In this document: one piece after another, positions 35,263-44,601 of the stretch
Layout of the letters: each line of letters opens with the position of its first letter
Numbering within the stretch: position 1 is the first letter of the stretch
Source: Persicimonas caeni
GTDB taxonomy: Bacteria > Myxococcota_A > Bradymonadia > Bradymonadales > Bradymonadaceae
Direction: 5' to 3'
NCBI RefSeq assembly: GCF_006517175.1
Contig: NZ_CP041186.1
Location: 1,391,001 to 1,455,000 of the forward strand
Length of the DNA stretch: 64,000 nt
Translations under genes and position numbers: made by a program
Notes under the pieces: generated by a model
The model's input: only the letters and a program-made list of their open reading frames with translations
Databases searched by the model: none
Told to the model about the DNA's origin: nothing

Positions 35263-36426
35263 TCACTCGCTGCACGCATCGCCGACACTATCGCCGTCGG
35301 CGTCGTGCTGCGCCGGGTTGGCCAGCGCGGGGCAATTGTCGCACGCGTCACCCACGCCATCGCCGTCCGTGTCTCGCTGATCGCTATTGTCCGCGGCGAT
35401 GCAGTTGTCACACGCATCGCCCACCCCGTCTTGGTCGGCGTCATTCTGCCCCGCGTTGCCAAGCTGCGGGCAATTGTCCTGCGGATCGCACACCCCGTCC
35501 TCATCGCTATCCTGCTCACTCAGATCCAACGGACATTTGTCACACGCATCACCCTGCCCGTCGCCCTCCGAGTCCGTCTGGTCGGGGTTCGGCGTGTCCG
35601 GACAGTTGTCGACCGGCGCACACACCCCGTCACCGTCGAAGTCGTTCTCGGCGTCGTGGGGACACACGTCACACGCATCACCCAGCCCGTCGCCGTCGCT
35701 GTCGACCTGCGCGGCGTTGGGGGTGTTGGGGCAATTGTCGGAGGGATCACACAGCGAGTCGTGGTCGGTGTCGGTATCCGTCGGGTCGGCCGGACACCGA
35801 TCGCACGCGTCGCCGAGGCCGTCACCGTCGGCGTCGCGTTGCTGCGGGTTGGAAAGCTGCGGGCAATTGTCGTCAGTGTCGTAGACCTTGTCGCGGTCGA
35901 GATCTCGACGAATGACCACGTCTCCCGCCGCCAACCGACCGCCCTCGCCCGCCGCCCCGGACATCTGCCAGGCGACGACCCCACGCATCACCGTGGCGTC
36001 GGGCACCGCGCCGACAACCACGTCGAAGGAGATCACCACACTCGTCCCGCCCGGAACCTCCACGCCACGCACATCCAACTCGGCGGCGTCCGAGACGTCG
36101 GCTCCGCCCGCCGCCTCGACCAACGACCAACTCTTCGCCGGCGCCGGAATCGCCCCGATCACGTCGACCGACGCCGCCCCCTCGCCCTCGTTGCGAAGCT
36201 CGACGCGAAAACGCACCGTCTCCCCCGGGTTGACCTCCCCGTCCCCGTTATCCTCCCCGTGAAACCAAGTCACCTTCGAGCTGCTCGACAGCCTCGGACT
36301 CGCCTCGCGCGCCTCCGACACCCCCGCCGCCGCCAACGCCGGCGACAACACCATCGCCGCCACCAACAGCCCTCTCGTCCACCTCTGGCAAGTGCGATCG
36401 TCGACCCGATTCTCTGCGCGGTACAT
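35263..36426 (-). CDS. Secreted DUF11 plus thrombospondin type 3 repeat protein, short paralog
   Basis: 387 aa with signal peptide (SPALAAAG) and ribosome site AGGAAA before the ATG at 36426. It repeats the middle of the downstream protein: a DUF11-type domain ([34 protein letters not shown]) and then about seven thrombospondin type 3 repeats, ending abruptly in GDACSE. It has no N-terminal 300-residue domain, no MopE motifs and no MYXO-CTERM anchor. It may be secreted, or a product of partial gene duplication. The gap of about 210 bp to the next gene holds no other gene. Confidence 0.85.
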   Translation of the reverse strand: MYRAENRVDDRTCQRWTRGLLVAAMVLSPALAAAGVSEAREASPRLSSSSKVTWFHGEDNGDGEVNPGETVRFRVELRNEGEGAASVDVIGAIPAPAKSWSLVEAAGGADVSDAAELDVRGVEVPGGTSVVISFDVVVGAVPDATVMRGVVAWQMSGAAGEGGRLAAGDVVIRRDLDRDKVYDTDDNCPQLSNPQQRDADGDGLGDACDRCPADPTDTDTDHDSLCDPSDNCPNTPNAAQVDSDGDGLGDACDVCPHDAENDFDGDGVCAPVDNCPDTPNPDQTDSEGDGQGDACDKCPLDLSEQDSDEDGVCDPQDNCPQLGNAGQNDADQDGVGDACDNCIAADNSDQRDTDGDGVGDACDNCPALANPAQHDADGDSVGDACSE

Positions 36427-37230
36427 CGAGATTTCCTGTGTGTTATCAGCAACCTAACACATAGACTAACGCACCATCGACACCACGCAAGAAAACGAAC
36501 ACGGAATTGAGGATCGACGGTCGTACCGCTACCGAAGGCCCCCGCGGGCTTGTCCTCATCCTTCCCCACAAATCTGAAGTCGTTTTGATAAGCGGAGGCG
36601 CAAGCCGAAGCGCCACCCCTCGTAGCGTAGCGGAGAGGGGTCTCTTTAGCCCCATGTGACCGAAGGGAACGTGGGGGAAGGGGCTACGCAGCTAACCCTG
36701 ACGGTCGCCCCACCCACCATCCGCGCATCCTGAATCATCCCCCTCTATCCGCGCCCAATTCGCCTATCATCACCCCATCCGCGCTCAGCGCCATCAGCGC
36801 CATCCGCGCCATCCGCGCCATCCGCGCCATCAGCGCTCAGCGCCATCAGCGCCATCCCCCCCGAGAACCCCACCACGCCCCGATCTGCAAGAAAGTACGC
36901 AACAAATCCGCAAATCCCGCGATAACCATAATGAGGGCCCTCGACGCGTCGTCTCACCCAGCGCCGCGTCGACGATCGGCTCTCACCGGATGCGCACCCG
37001 ACGACGAAATGACACCCGGCCTGGCCCACGCCTCTAGCCGAGCCCGCCCCGAAAAGGCGGTCGAAGCGAGGCGGGCGGAGGCAGCGCCCGGGTACGTCTT
37101 GGCTGGTCAATGGGCGGGGGTCCGCGGGACCCAGGGGGAGGGAGCTATTCTGCTACTCTGTTCAAACTCGCAAGTCGCGCGCGCGAGAATTTCGCGCGTT
37201 TGAGGGACGAGGCGGGGGCGGGCGCGTTTC
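36427..37230. other. Gene-free region with palindromes and GCGCCATC repeats
   Basis: No convincing gene. It contains palindromes at 36617-36640 and 36649-36678 (CCCCATGT...ACGTGGGG), and a tract at 36771-36860 made of GCGCCATCA/C steps. The sequence further right is GC-rich without coding features. Confidence 0.6.
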
Positions 37231-37398
37231 TAGCTGACAGGCTCATTCACCGGCGGCGCAAGGCACGCCGGGGTCTGGTCGACTGGCGACCAACAGGGCT
37301 AGCTGACAGGCTCATTCACCGGCGGCGCAAGGCACGCCGGGGTCTGGTCGACTGGCGACCAACAGGGCTAGCTGACAGGCTCATTCACCGGCGGGATG
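37231..37398. repeat. 69-bp tandem repeat, 2.4 copies
   Basis: TAGCTGACAGGCTCATTCAC begins at 37231, 37300 and 37369. The first two units are identical over 69 bp; the third breaks off after CACCGGCGG. It sits just downstream of the metallophosphoesterase gene and carries a GGTCGACTGGCGACC palindrome-like segment. Confidence 0.95.
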
Positions 37399-37421
37399 AA
37401 CCCGCCGGGGTCCTCAATGCC

Positions 37422-38369
37422 TCATCGCCCCACCGCCATCGGCTCCGCCTCACCCTCGGCGCGGCGTAGCGTGAACATCGTGAGCTCGGGCATGCAGTTG
37501 ACGCGTATGGGAAGCAGGCTCATGCCGATGCCCCGGTTGACGTAGAGTCGGTTGCCCTCCTCGCCGAAGTCTTCGACCCAGCCGTCGACGTGCACGTCGC
37601 CGTCTTTGGCGAAGGTTTGGTAGCTGAAGTCGGGGAGCCACGGCAGTCGGATTTGGCCGCCGTGGGTGTGGCCGGCGACGGCCAAGGGGGCCGTGCGGGC
37701 GGGGAAGCGGGCGTAGGAGTCGGGGTTGTGCATCATCGCGATGCGTGGCGCGCCTCGCGGAAGGTCGTCGAGCGCCCCTTCGACGTCGTCGTTCTTGGCG
37801 TAGTGCGAGCCCACGCCGACCAAGTAGAGCAGCTCGTCGGGCCCGTTGGCGGGGGCGTTGGTGGGCGGGCGCAGCGGCACCGCCTCGTTGAACAGCACGG
37901 TGACCCCGGCGCGGCGCAGCGTGCGCGTGACGGTCCGGGCGAGCTCGCGGTCGAGCTTCGAGTCGGGCTTTTCGGCCGCGTAGTCGTGGTTGCCCAGCAC
38001 TGCGTAGGTGGGGATGCCCGAGTCGACCAGCGGTCGCAACACTTCGCTCACCTTGCCGAACTGCTCGACGCGGTCTTCCTCGTCGCCGCGGTGATAGACG
38101 AAATCGCCGGTGAGCATCACCGCCGCCGGGCGCTCCTCGATGATCACTTCGGCGGCGTCCTCGGCGGTGTCCGGGTTGTCGAGCCACATGCCGATCTGCC
38201 AGTCGGAGAGCTGCGCGACCCGCTGGCCGTCCCAGGCACGCGGCAAGTCGACGATGGCGACCTCCTCGTTCTCGACGGCTAGATAACGCGGCTCGATCAG
38301 CCCCCACGCGAGCACGAAGCCGAGGAAAATGAGCAGGCCGACGCCTGCGTATTTGAAGAACTGTTTCAC
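37422..38369 (-). CDS. Membrane-anchored metallophosphoesterase (YkuE/YaeI-like)
   Basis: 315 aa from the GTG at 38369, after ribosome site AGGGG. One membrane helix (VGLLIFLGFVLAWGLI) precedes a calcineurin-like phosphoesterase domain with metal motifs QLSDWQIG, LTGDFVYHRGD, LGNHD and GHTHGGQ. The YkuE/YaeI group cleaves lipid-linked phosphoesters such as UDP-diacylglucosamine or acts on other phosphoesters at the membrane. The substrate here is uncertain. The frame is open upstream into repeat DNA, which is not part of the protein. Confidence 0.9.
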   Translation of the reverse strand: MKQFFKYAGVGLLIFLGFVLAWGLIEPRYLAVENEEVAIVDLPRAWDGQRVAQLSDWQIGMWLDNPDTAEDAAEVIIEERPAAVMLTGDFVYHRGDEEDRVEQFGKVSEVLRPLVDSGIPTYAVLGNHDYAAEKPDSKLDRELARTVTRTLRRAGVTVLFNEAVPLRPPTNAPANGPDELLYLVGVGSHYAKNDDVEGALDDLPRGAPRIAMMHNPDSYARFPARTAPLAVAGHTHGGQIRLPWLPDFSYQTFAKDGDVHVDGWVEDFGEEGNRLYVNRGIGMSLLPIRVNCMPELTMFTLRRAEGEAEPMAVGR

Positions 38370-38535
38370 GACTCGCCCCTTGCACAAGGCATCACTACAG
38401 GGTCGACAGCGAACTACCTCGAACAATGTAGACACGGCACCGGCACCGATAACCGGGGCGAGCAGCAGGCTCATGATCTCGATCATAGCGCGCGCGGCCA
38501 GCTGAGGTACTGATGGACAGACACGTCGCGCTTCT

Positions 38536-38651
38536 TCGGTGCCCGTGCATCCCTGCTCTCGCACACGAGGGCAAGATGCCCCCGCACCGAGGTTGTTCGG
38601 TGCCCGTGCATCCCTGCTCTCGCACACGAGGGCAAGATGCCCCCGCACCGA
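38536..38651. repeat. Two direct copies of a TCGGTGC...GCACCGA element
   Basis: Two 55-bp copies (38536-38590, 38597-38651) each begin TCGGTGC and end GCACCGA, with an internal GGGCAAGATGCCC palindrome. The same core makes up the 31-bp array at 54035-54245. Confidence 0.9.
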
Positions 38652-38704
38652 AAACCGGCGCCTCATAGTTTGTACGTCTTGTTTCGTTTCGAGGAATGAC
38701 TGCG

Positions 38705-39730
38705 ATGTCCCACATGCCCGCCGTCGACACGCCCGACCACGCCCCGCTCGAGTACACCCCGCAGGTGGCCGAGGCGACCGATCATATCTACCCGAAGGTG
38801 CGCCATCTGGTGACCGAGGCCGAGTGGCAGCTGTACGCCCCGCTCATCGACGCGATCGACCGCCTCAAACGCGAGCGCAACGCCTGCGTGCTCGCCCACA
38901 ACTACCAGGCCCCCGAGATCTTCTACGGCATCAGCGACTACGTGGGCGACTCGCTCGGGCTCGCCCGCCAGGCGGCCCAGTCGACGGCCGATGTCATCGT
39001 CATGTGCGGGGTGCACTTCATGGCCGAGACCGCCAAGCTGCTCAACCCCGAGCGCACCGTGCTCATCCCCGACACCGAGGCGGGCTGCTCGCTGGCCGAG
39101 TCGATCACCCCGGCCGACATCCGCGAGCTTCGCCGCCAACACCCCGGCATGCCCGTGGTCACCTACGTGAACACCTCCGCGGCGGTCAAAGCCGAGTGCG
39201 ATATCTGCTGCACCTCGTCGAACGCCGTCGAGATCGTCGAGTCCCTCGACAGCGACCGGGTCATCTTCCTGCCCGACGGCCACCTGGCCCGCTACGTCGC
39301 CTCCCACACCGACGTCGAGATCATCAGCTGGCGCGGCGTCTGCATCGTCCACGACGAGTTCCGGGTGAGCGACATGCGCGCGCTTCGTCGCCAACACCCG
39401 GGCATCCGCGTGGCCGTGCACCCCGAGTGCAAAGAGGAGGTCCAACACGAGGCCGACGTCGTCGGCTCGACCTCGCAACTGCAGGGCTATATCGACGCCG
39501 AGCGCCCCGAAAAGATCGCCCTGATCACCGAGTGCACGATGAGCGGCAACCTGAGCTCGCAATTCCCCGACACCGAGTTCATCCAGCCCTGCTCGCTGTG
39601 CCCGTACATGAAAAAGATCACGCTCGCGAAGGTCTACGAGTCGCTGCGCACCCTCGAGCCGACCGTCGAGATCCCCGACGCCATCGCCCAAGGCGCCCGC
39701 GCCGCCCTCGCCCGCATGCTCGCCGTCTAG
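38705..39730 (+). CDS. nadA: Quinolinate synthase
   Basis: 341 aa from the ATG at 38705, 9 nt after GAGGA; an ATG at 38696 is directly adjacent to that site and less likely. Makes quinolinate from iminoaspartate and dihydroxyacetone phosphate in NAD synthesis, using an oxygen-sensitive 4Fe-4S cluster. Family motifs are AHNYQAPEI, SDYVGDSLGLA, MCGVHFMAETAKLL, VTYVNTSAAVKAECDICCTSSNA, HPECKEEV and the cluster Cys in PCSLCPYMK. nadB follows after 8 bp with its ribosome site overlapping the nadA stop. Confidence 0.97.
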   Translation: MSHMPAVDTPDHAPLEYTPQVAEATDHIYPKVRHLVTEAEWQLYAPLIDAIDRLKRERNACVLAHNYQAPEIFYGISDYVGDSLGLARQAAQSTADVIVMCGVHFMAETAKLLNPERTVLIPDTEAGCSLAESITPADIRELRRQHPGMPVVTYVNTSAAVKAECDICCTSSNAVEIVESLDSDRVIFLPDGHLARYVASHTDVEIISWRGVCIVHDEFRVSDMRALRRQHPGIRVAVHPECKEEVQHEADVVGSTSQLQGYIDAERPEKIALITECTMSGNLSSQFPDTEFIQPCSLCPYMKKITLAKVYESLRTLEPTVEIPDAIAQGARAALARMLAV

Positions 39731-39738
39731 GAGGCTCC

Positions 39739-41361
39739 ATGACCGACCATATCCACATCACCGACCTCCTCGTCCTCGGCGCCGGCCTCGCCGGCATGCA
39801 GGCCGCGCTGCATGCGCCCGAGCACCGCGTCACGCTGGTCACCGCCGCCAAGGTCGGCCGTGGCGGGGCGAGCCCGTGGGCCAAAGGCGGCGTCGCCGTG
39901 CCCATCGCCGACGACGACCACCCCAGCCTGCACGCCTACGACACGCTGACGGCCGGCGCCGGGCTGTGTCACCACGGCGCGGTGCAGTTGGCGACCGAAG
40001 AGGGCTGCCAACGCCTGCGCGGACTCGTCGAGCTGGGCGTGGAGTTCGACCGCGCGAGCGGGGGAGAGCTCGCCTTGGGCCGCGAGGCCGCCCACTCGCA
40101 GCGGCGCATCGTGCGCGCCGACGGCGACGGCACCGGCCGCGCGATCTGCAAGACGGTCGGCCGCTGCTTGGAGCGCGCCTCGCACGTCACGCTTCGCCAA
40201 GAATGCCGCGCCGTCTCACTCATCGTCGACGACGGCCGCGTCGTCGGCGCCTGGCTCGCCCACGCCGACGGCCGCCTCGAGGCGGTCCTGGCGGGCGCGA
40301 CGGTGCTGGCGACCGGCGGCCTCGGCCAACTCTACGCGCGCACCTCCAACCCCATCGAGGCCCGCGGCGATGGCCTCGCCCTGGCCCTGCGCGCCGGCGC
40401 GCGCCTGGTCGACCTCGAGTTCGTCCAGTTCCACCCTACCGCGCTTGCTCCCGAACAAACCGAGTTGACTGCGGACCAAGGCCCCTTGCCCCTGCTCACC
40501 GAGGCGATCCGCGGCGAAGGCGCCCTGCTGGTCGACGAAGACGGCCGGCGCTTCATGACCGACGAGCACGAACTCGCCGAGCTCGCCCCGCGCGACGTCG
40601 TCTCGCGGGCCATCTGGCGCTACTGCCGAAACGGCCGCCTCGTCTACCTCGACGCCACGGGCATCGACGACTTCGCCACCCGCTTCCCCGGCGCCCACGC
40701 CGACTGCACCGCCCTCGGCCTCGATCCGAGCCGCGACCTGCTGCCGGTCACGCCCGCGGCGCACTATCATATGGGCGGCGTGGCGGTCGATCTCGACGGG
40801 CGCACCTCGGTCGACGGGCTGTGGGCCTGCGGCGAGGTCGCCTCGACAGGGCTGCACGGGGCGAACCGCCTGGCGAGCAACTCGCTGTTGGAGGCGCTCG
40901 TCTTCGGCGCCCGCGCCGGACGCTCGGCCGCGCGCGAGCTGAGCCGCACCGACCGCCCGTTGCGCCCGTTGCCCGACCTCGCCGCGACCGCTCCGGCGCA
41001 CACCGACGCAGTCGACGACGAGCTCCTCGCGCGCGTCCAAGAGATCATGTGCCTGCACGTCGGCCTGCTTCGCAGCGCCACCGGCCTCGAACACGCCCTC
41101 GACGCCCTCGACGACCTCGCCGCGACCTGCCCGCCGGGAAGCAGCGCCGAAGGGGTCGTCTCCATCGCAAGCCTCATCACCATCGCCGCGCTGCGCCGCT
41201 GCGAGAGCCGCGGGGCGCATTTCCGCCTCGAATACCCCGACCGACGCGAGGTCTGGCGCCGACGGATGGTGTTCTCGGGCACGGGCGTGGGCTTCGAAGC
41301 CGTCGACGCCGACCGACGACTCGACCTCGACACAAGTCGCGCGCGGAGGTTGCCGTTTTGA
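39739..41361 (+). CDS. nadB: L-aspartate oxidase
   Basis: 540 aa from the ATG at 39739 after ribosome site GGAGG. Oxidises L-aspartate to iminoaspartate for NadA. FAD-binding LLVLGAGLAGMQAAL, the AKVGRGGASPWAKGGVAVP flavin segment, EFVQFHPTAL, HYHMGGVAVDLDGRTS and GANRLASNSLLE are all diagnostic for the fumarate reductase/NadB family. The terminal helical domain is complete. The next gene starts inside its stop codon. Confidence 0.96.
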   Translation: MTDHIHITDLLVLGAGLAGMQAALHAPEHRVTLVTAAKVGRGGASPWAKGGVAVPIADDDHPSLHAYDTLTAGAGLCHHGAVQLATEEGCQRLRGLVELGVEFDRASGGELALGREAAHSQRRIVRADGDGTGRAICKTVGRCLERASHVTLRQECRAVSLIVDDGRVVGAWLAHADGRLEAVLAGATVLATGGLGQLYARTSNPIEARGDGLALALRAGARLVDLEFVQFHPTALAPEQTELTADQGPLPLLTEAIRGEGALLVDEDGRRFMTDEHELAELAPRDVVSRAIWRYCRNGRLVYLDATGIDDFATRFPGAHADCTALGLDPSRDLLPVTPAAHYHMGGVAVDLDGRTSVDGLWACGEVASTGLHGANRLASNSLLEALVFGARAGRSAARELSRTDRPLRPLPDLAATAPAHTDAVDDELLARVQEIMCLHVGLLRSATGLEHALDALDDLAATCPPGSSAEGVVSIASLITIAALRRCESRGAHFRLEYPDRREVWRRRMVFSGTGVGFEAVDADRRLDLDTSRARRLPF

Positions 41362-42476
41362 ACCACGACATCGCCATCATCGGCGCCGGCGTCGCCGGCC
41401 TGGCCACCGGCTGGCGGCTCGCCCAGCGCGGCTTCGACGTGGGCATCTTCGAGCGCGACGAGCCCGGCTCGGGCGCCAGCCGCGCGGCCGCCGGCATGCT
41501 CGCCCCGACCGCCGAGGTCAAGTTCGGCGAAGGCGCGCTGCTGCGCCTGCAACGCGACAGCCTCGCCCGCTTTGGCGACTTCGCCGACGAGCTGCGCGAG
41601 GCCTCCGGCGTCGACATCGACTACCGCACCGAGGGCTCGCTGGTCGTCGCCCTCGAGCCCGACGACACCGAGCGCCTCGAGCGCATCTGGGCCTACCAAC
41701 GCGAACTCGGCCTCGACGCCCGACGCCTGAGCGGCCCGGCCGCCCGCGACCTCGAGCCGCGCCTGGCCCCCTCGGTCCACAGCGCCGTGCTCTGCCCCGA
41801 CGACCACCAGGTCGACGCCTGGAAGCTCGTCGACGCCCTCACCGAGGCGTTCACCCGCGCCGGCGGCACCCTGCACACCCACACCTCGGTCGACGCCATC
41901 GCCCGCGACCACCGCCGCGTGCGCGGCCTGCGCCTGGCCGACACCCGCTGCGTCGAGGCGAGCACCGTCGTGGTGGCCGCCGGCGCCTGGAGCGGCGGCA
42001 TCTTGGGCGTCCCCGAGCTCGACAAGCCCACCGTACGCCCGGTCAAGGGCCAGGCGCTCTGTTTGGTAGATAACGACGACGCCCCCCTCTGCCGCCACGT
42101 CATCCGCGCCCCCGACGCCTACCTCGTGCCCAAAAACGACGGCAGCATCGTCGTCGGCGCCACCATGGAAGAGCGCGGCTTCGACGCGCGCCTGACCGCC
42201 GGCGGCATCTTCGAGCTCCTACGCGGCGCCTGGCGCGCGATGCCCGGCATCTACGACCTCGAGCTGCGCGACACCTGGGCGGGCTTCCGCCCCATCAGCC
42301 TCGACGACGCCCCGCTGCTCGGCCCCTCCAAAATCGACGGGCTGTGGATCGCCTCCGGACACGGCCGCCACGGCATCCTGCTCAGCGCCATCACCGGCGA
42401 CGTCATGAGCGAGGCGATCGCCGCCGGCGAGTTGCCCGCGAGGTATGCCGCGTTCGCTCCGACGCGCTTTGGGTGA
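41358..42476 (+). CDS. thiO: FAD-dependent glycine oxidase-like protein (ThiO/DAO family)
   Basis: 372 aa from the TTG at 41358, which overlaps the nadB stop (TTGA) and sits 8 nt after GGAGG. Rossmann motif IAIIGAGVAGLATGWRLA; then GASRAAAGMLAP, VVVAAGAWSGG, VRPVKGQAL, a Glu/Arg-containing TWAGFRPISLDDAPLLG and the C-terminal GHGRHGILLS. This is the ThiO/glycine oxidase group, which oxidises glycine to iminoacetate for thiamine synthesis. Linkage to nadAB is unexplained; an alternative is that it oxidises another amino acid for the same cofactor pathway. Confidence 0.85.
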   Translation: MNHDIAIIGAGVAGLATGWRLAQRGFDVGIFERDEPGSGASRAAAGMLAPTAEVKFGEGALLRLQRDSLARFGDFADELREASGVDIDYRTEGSLVVALEPDDTERLERIWAYQRELGLDARRLSGPAARDLEPRLAPSVHSAVLCPDDHQVDAWKLVDALTEAFTRAGGTLHTHTSVDAIARDHRRVRGLRLADTRCVEASTVVVAAGAWSGGILGVPELDKPTVRPVKGQALCLVDNDDAPLCRHVIRAPDAYLVPKNDGSIVVGATMEERGFDARLTAGGIFELLRGAWRAMPGIYDLELRDTWAGFRPISLDDAPLLGPSKIDGLWIASGHGRHGILLSAITGDVMSEAIAAGELPARYAAFAPTRFG

Positions 42477-42880
42477 CCGTCGAGGGGTTCTTGTCGTGTT
42501 CTGAAAACTCGCCGAGAAGCCCTCGACACCTTCGCAACGTGTTTTGAACACACTCGAATCAACCCTCGACACCTGATTCTGTTAATCGAACGTGCTCGAA
42601 CGAGCTCTCGAGGGCTTCTTTTCATGTTCTGAAAACTCGCCGAGAAGCCCTCGACACCTTCTTTGATTGCTCGAACGCTCCCAAACAAGCCCTCGACACC
42701 TTCGTTCGGTGCACTGAAAGCCCCCCGAGAGGCCCTCGAGGGCTTCTTTTCGTATTTTGAAAGCATGCCAAGAAGACCTCGACACCTTTGTCGAAGCCAT
42801 CAGAGCACGGTTTCGCCCCCTCGATACCCGCCTCGACGCGACCAGAGCGTCTACTCGACCTCTCGAGGGCTCGAGATAGC
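42477..42880. repeat. Degenerate ~41-bp repeat array after thiO
   Basis: GCCCTCGACACC-type cores recur through the region, combined with CTCGCCGAGAAG and TTTTCATGTTCTGAAAAC blocks, some units in inverted orientation. Similar in style and spacing to 1895-2180. No gene is supported between 42477 and 43044. Confidence 0.7.
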
Positions 42881-43044
42881 GCGTTGACACACCGGATCGA
42901 CCGATACAGGATAGGGGCCTAACCCAACGAGATGTACGACCGGGGAGGCACCTTCGACGGAGGTGCTTCAAAGAGACGGAGAGCGAGCCCGCGCGCGAAG
43001 GCGTGCCTGCGGGTCAACCACACCTGTAACGAGGGAGTCACAGT

Positions 43045-43839
43045 ATGTCTTTATTGTCACTAACAGTCCCGACCATGCTGACCGCCAGCGCCCCGTGGAC
43101 CGATCCGAACCGCGATCGACCCGTGCTGGAGTCGTATCCGGAGTTGTCTGGCCACCTGATCATGCTCGACCGTGCCCGTCAGGGTCTGATCGACACGCAG
43201 ATTACCGACGGCGAAATCACCGAGGAGATCAAAGACCTCACCGCCGCGATTGCACGCCACGACGCCACTCACGACCGCAAGACGCGGGCCGTCTACGGCT
43301 CGATGACCGCCCTGGCCGAACGCGCCGACGACCCCGCCGAGCGGAACGCGTGGCTGACGCGACGCGACACGCTCTTCCCGAACGCGCTCGAGATCAACTC
43401 GACCTCGTTCATGGACGAGGCCGGCAACGTCACCCAGGTACGCGCCCGCATCACCCCGGAACTGCGCACCGCCCTCGAGGAGACGGTCATCGCCGGTGAA
43501 CCCCTCAGCGACACGGTCGACGCCTGGCTCGCCGCCGGCGACGCACTGGGCGAGGCGGTCACTGAGCGCTCGCGCCTCAACCAGGTGCAGGATCGCGCTC
43601 AGATCAGCGCAGCCGACGTGCAGCAGGCACGCTTCTTCTGGATCAACGCCGTCGACGGCTTCGTGAAGTTCCTCGACCTCGTCGACATGGACGACGAGAC
43701 GCGCACCAAGCTGCTCAGCCCCCTCGAGGAGGCCATCGCGGCCGCCAAGGCGGGCGAGGCGCCCGACGACGAGGAGGTCGTCATCGATGACGATGGAGTC
43801 GATGAGGGCGAGGACGTCGTCATCGAAGAGCCCGTGTAG
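43045..43839 (+). CDS. Conserved-looking protein of unknown function with acidic tail
   Basis: 264 aa, ATG at 43045 after GAGGGAG. No signal peptide, membrane helix or recognised motif. The middle is predicted mostly helical (GEITEEIKDLTAAIARHDATHDRKTRAVYGS; NALEINSTSFMDEAGNVTQVRARITPELRTALEE) and the last 35 residues are strongly acidic (DDEEVVIDDDGVDEGEDVVIEEP). Codon use matches the host. It is monocistronic with a strong terminator 32 bp downstream, supporting real expression. The segment STSFMDEAGNVTQVRARITPE could form a short beta hairpin. I do not recognise a family. Confidence 0.75.
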   Translation: MSLLSLTVPTMLTASAPWTDPNRDRPVLESYPELSGHLIMLDRARQGLIDTQITDGEITEEIKDLTAAIARHDATHDRKTRAVYGSMTALAERADDPAERNAWLTRRDTLFPNALEINSTSFMDEAGNVTQVRARITPELRTALEETVIAGEPLSDTVDAWLAAGDALGEAVTERSRLNQVQDRAQISAADVQQARFFWINAVDGFVKFLDLVDMDDETRTKLLSPLEEAIAAAKAGEAPDDEEVVIDDDGVDEGEDVVIEEPV

Positions 43840-43870
43840 GGCTTGGGTAGGTTCGGTCGTGCAGTTGGGG

Positions 43871-43898
43871 AGCCCCGGTGAGAGCCGGGGCTTTTTTT
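43871..43898 (+). terminator. Rho-independent terminator
   Basis: Stem AGCCCCGG (43871-43878) pairs with CCGGGGCT (43885-43892), loop TGAGAG, then seven T residues and a second T run. Ends transcription of the 43045-43839 gene. Confidence 0.95.
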
Positions 43899-43920
43899 GG
43901 TTTTTTTGAGGGCCTCTCCC

Positions 43921-44190
43921 TCGATCCCTCTCCTTCCCTTCGCTTCGCTACGGGTGGAGAGGGGGGCCTCTCCTCGGTCCTCTCCTTCCCTCCACTTCGT
44001 TACGGGCGGAGAGGAAGATGTCGTTCAATCGATCTCTGTACAAGGTGCGATGTTGCTTCATCGATCTCTGTACCAGGTGCGTACTGGCAACATCTTCCTC
44101 CCCTGCGCGAAGCACAGCGGAGCGTAGGGGAGGACCGAGGAGGGGACTCCTCCTCCGCAAGCGAAGCGAAGTGGAGGAGGACCGAGGAGG
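43921..44190. repeat. Cluster of REP-like palindromes with CTTCGCTTCGC cores
   Basis: Several imperfect palindromes, e.g. CTCTCCTTCCCTTCGCTTCG...GGAGAGG, CCCCTGCGCGAAGC...GTAGGGG and CTCCTCCGCAAGC...GGAGGAG. A pair of TCGATCTCTGTAC direct repeats (44027 and 44060 region) lies between them. No gene seen. Relatives at 48787-49137. Confidence 0.75.
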
Positions 44191-44199
44191 AGGCCGCCT

Positions 44200-44601
44200 T
44201 CAAGCCCCAAACGCCTTCACCCTCGGCCACAAATGCACCGCAAAACACACCGCCGCCCCCGCCTGCAACGCAAACGCGACTGTCGCCGCCACGCCGTACA
44301 GCGCAAACCCCGCCCCCATCAACGTCCCGACGTTGACCAACACGATCGCCGCGATCGCCAGGGCGTCGTTGCCGCGGCTCGTGCCGCCGCGGAACTTTGG
44401 CAAGATCCAGTAGCCCACGCCGATGACGAGTTGGACCGTCCAGCCGAAAAGCATCGTGTGGAAGTGGGCGGTGAGCCAGCGGTCGAAGTGCGGCAGGAAG
44501 GGGTAGCCTTTGTGGGCGAGCATGAGGGCGCCGGCGGTCAGGCCGAGGCCGAGGTGGATGAGGGCGAGGCGGATGGCCCAGTAGGAGATGGAGGGCATCA
44601 T
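44200..44601 (-). CDS. Small four-TM protein resembling part of haem-copper subunit I
   Basis: 133 aa, about four membrane helices. The second helix region reads RWLTAHFHTMLFGWTVQLVIGVGYWILPKF, which resembles helix X and its neighbour in haem-copper subunit I (AHYH or GHFH motif followed by Gly-rich and ending with ...P). The two His could bind haem. It overlaps the upstream sister gene by 4 bp. It may be an accessory subunit of the adjacent NO/oxygen reductase system or a haem-binding chaperone. The resemblance is by eye only. Confidence 0.7.
   Translation of the reverse strand: MMPSISYWAIRLALIHLGLGLTAGALMLAHKGYPFLPHFDRWLTAHFHTMLFGWTVQLVIGVGYWILPKFRGGTSRGNDALAIAAIVLVNVGTLMGAGFALYGVAATVAFALQAGAAVCFAVHLWPRVKAFGA

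Noticed and set aside
42582-42971. Minus-strand open frame after thiO
   Set aside because: It runs through the degenerate repeat array and gives Arg/Ser-rich sequence without protein features.
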